The position numbers and the translations under genes are program-made. A stretch of DNA of 7,128 nt from an uncultured Lysobacteraceae bacterium (GTDB lineage Bacteria; Pseudomonadota; Gammaproteobacteria; Xanthomonadales; Xanthomonadaceae). Below are positions 5,827-7,128 of the stretch, piece by piece; within the stretch, counting starts at the first letter, position 1, and each line of letters begins with the position of its first letter. The stretch is from the NCBI GenBank assembly GCA_946886995.1, contig CAMPJU010000061.1, forward strand, positions 1-7,128, given 5' to 3'. The notes below the pieces were generated by a model that ran no database searches, was not told the origin of the DNA, and worked only from the letters and a program-made list of their open reading frames with translations.

Positions 5827-5828
5827 GC
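5814..5828. other. Imperfect palindrome holding both convergent stop codons
   Basis: GCTCA (5814-5818) and TGAGC (5824-5828) are inverted arms around GGCCT. The minus-strand permease stop (5818-5816) and the plus-strand MFS stop (5824-5826) sit symmetrically in the two arms. The stem is only five pairs and has no T tract, so I do not call it a terminator, although no other terminator is visible between these convergent genes. Confidence 0.4.
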
Positions 5829-6579
5829 TTCCAGCCGGTGCGCAGGATCCACCACACCACGGCCAGGGACAGCAGCAGGAAGCCGACGATCGCCGCCAGG
5901 CTGATCCCGACCGCCACGTCCGACACCCCGTAGAAACTCCAGCGGAAACCGCTGACCAGGTACACCACCGGGTTGAACAGCGTGATCGAGCGCCACACCG
6001 GCGGCAGCATGTCGATCGAGTAGAACGCGCCGCCCAGGAACGTCAGCGGGGTGATGACCATCAACGGCACCACCTGCAGCTTCTGGAAGTCGTCGGCCCA
6101 CAACCCGATGATGAAGCCGAACAGGCTGAAGCTGACCGCGGTCAGCACGAGGAACGCGACGACCCAGACCGGATGCGCGATCTCGTACGGCACGAACACC
6201 CGCGCGGTCGCCAGGATCAGGATGCCGAGCATCACCGACTTGGTGGCGGCCGCGCCGACGTAGCCGAGCACGACCTCCAGGGTCGACACGGGCGCGGACA
6301 GCAGTTCGTAGATCGTGCCCGCCCACTTGGGCATGTAGATGCCGAACGACGCGTTGGAGATGCTCTCGCCGAGCAGCGACAGCATCACCAGCCCGGGGAC
6401 GATGAAGGCGCCGTAGCTGACGCCGTCGATGTCGCCCATGCGCGAACCGATCGCGCTGCCGAACACGATGAAGTACAGCGACGTGGTCAACACCGGCGCC
6501 AGGATGCTCTCACCCAGGGTGCGGAAGGTGCGGGCCATCTCGAAGCGGTAGATGGCGCGGATGGCATGCACGTTGACGG

Positions 6580-6583
<4 letters not shown>
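5816..6583 (-). CDS. yadH: ABC-2 type transporter permease, YadH type
   Basis: Membrane subunit, 255 residues (E. coli YadH about 256), of an ABC-2 exporter working with the ATPase encoded directly upstream. About six helices are visible: 26-43, 58-77, 105-130, 138-161, 172-188 and 226-247. Segments that strongly recall E. coli YadH are [18 protein letters not shown] (34-51), FIVPGLVML (60-68), [12 protein letters not shown] (179-190), LPP-W (193-197) and [18 protein letters not shown] (203-220). The last is the typical ABC-2 signature region. The start is ATG 6583-6581, overlapping the ATPase stop as ATGA. A strong SD (GGAGG at 6595-6591 on the minus strand, seven bases away) lies inside the end of the ATPase gene. 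The substrate of the YadGH class is not settled. The C-terminal end overlaps the MFS gene tail-to-tail. Confidence 0.92.

Positions 6584-7128
<545 letters not shown>

Noticed and set aside
5814..5828. Palindrome at the convergent stops as a bidirectional intrinsic terminator
   Set aside because: The stem has only five pairs and neither side carries a T run, so I list it as a palindrome only.

Overview
The window is GC-rich (about 70% by eye) bacterial chromosome, most likely from a gammaproteobacterium of the Xanthomonadaceae (Lysobacter/Luteimonas/Xanthomonas relatives). Three things point there: two small proteins of families I recall mainly from that group (DUF3247 type and DUF3297 type), a short REP-like repeat of the 'GTAGGAGCGGCGTGAG' kind common in those genomes, and extreme third-position GC. 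The GC content produces many long but spurious ORFs on the wrong strand. Coding density is close to complete, and no stretch over 300 bases lacks a gene. I saw no tRNA, rRNA, CRISPR array, phage gene or insertion sequence.

Layout. (1) 1-1482, minus strand: an ABC exporter of the YbbA/YbbP type, with the ATPase (760-1482) first and the FtsX-like permease (1-763, cut by the left edge) second, joined by a 4-base GTGA overlap. (2) 1507-2169, plus strand: tesA, a periplasmic GDSL/SGNH esterase-thioesterase, divergent from ybbA with only 24 bases between start codons. The tesA/ybbA/ybbP neighbourhood is also known from E. coli. (3) 2170-2242: a short intergenic segment with a REP-like repeat and a second hairpin. 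(4) 2243-5826, plus strand: a probable four-gene transcription unit of a small DUF3247-type (Sm-like) protein, a secreted alpha/beta hydrolase, a DUF3297-type small protein overlapping it by ATGA, and a 14-TM major facilitator transporter 4 bases further on. (5) 5816-7128, minus strand: an ABC-2 exporter of the YadG/YadH type, with the ATPase cut by the right edge and the permease following through an ATGA overlap. Its 3' end overlaps the 3' end of the MFS gene by 11 bases.

Working picture. This is mostly core cell-envelope and transport genes: two exporters at the edges, a periplasmic lipid/thioester hydrolase, a secreted hydrolase, and an inner-membrane transporter grouped with two small proteins of unknown role. 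I do not see a convincing new defence or mobile system. The items most worth a second look are small: a three-codon ORF with a perfect Shine-Dalgarno abutting tesA (or a G-run length error/slip there), a Met/His-rich two-TM extension on the MFS protein, a non-canonical nucleophile elbow in the hydrolase, the REP/hairpin block before the DUF3247 gene, and the palindromic convergent stop-codon overlap.
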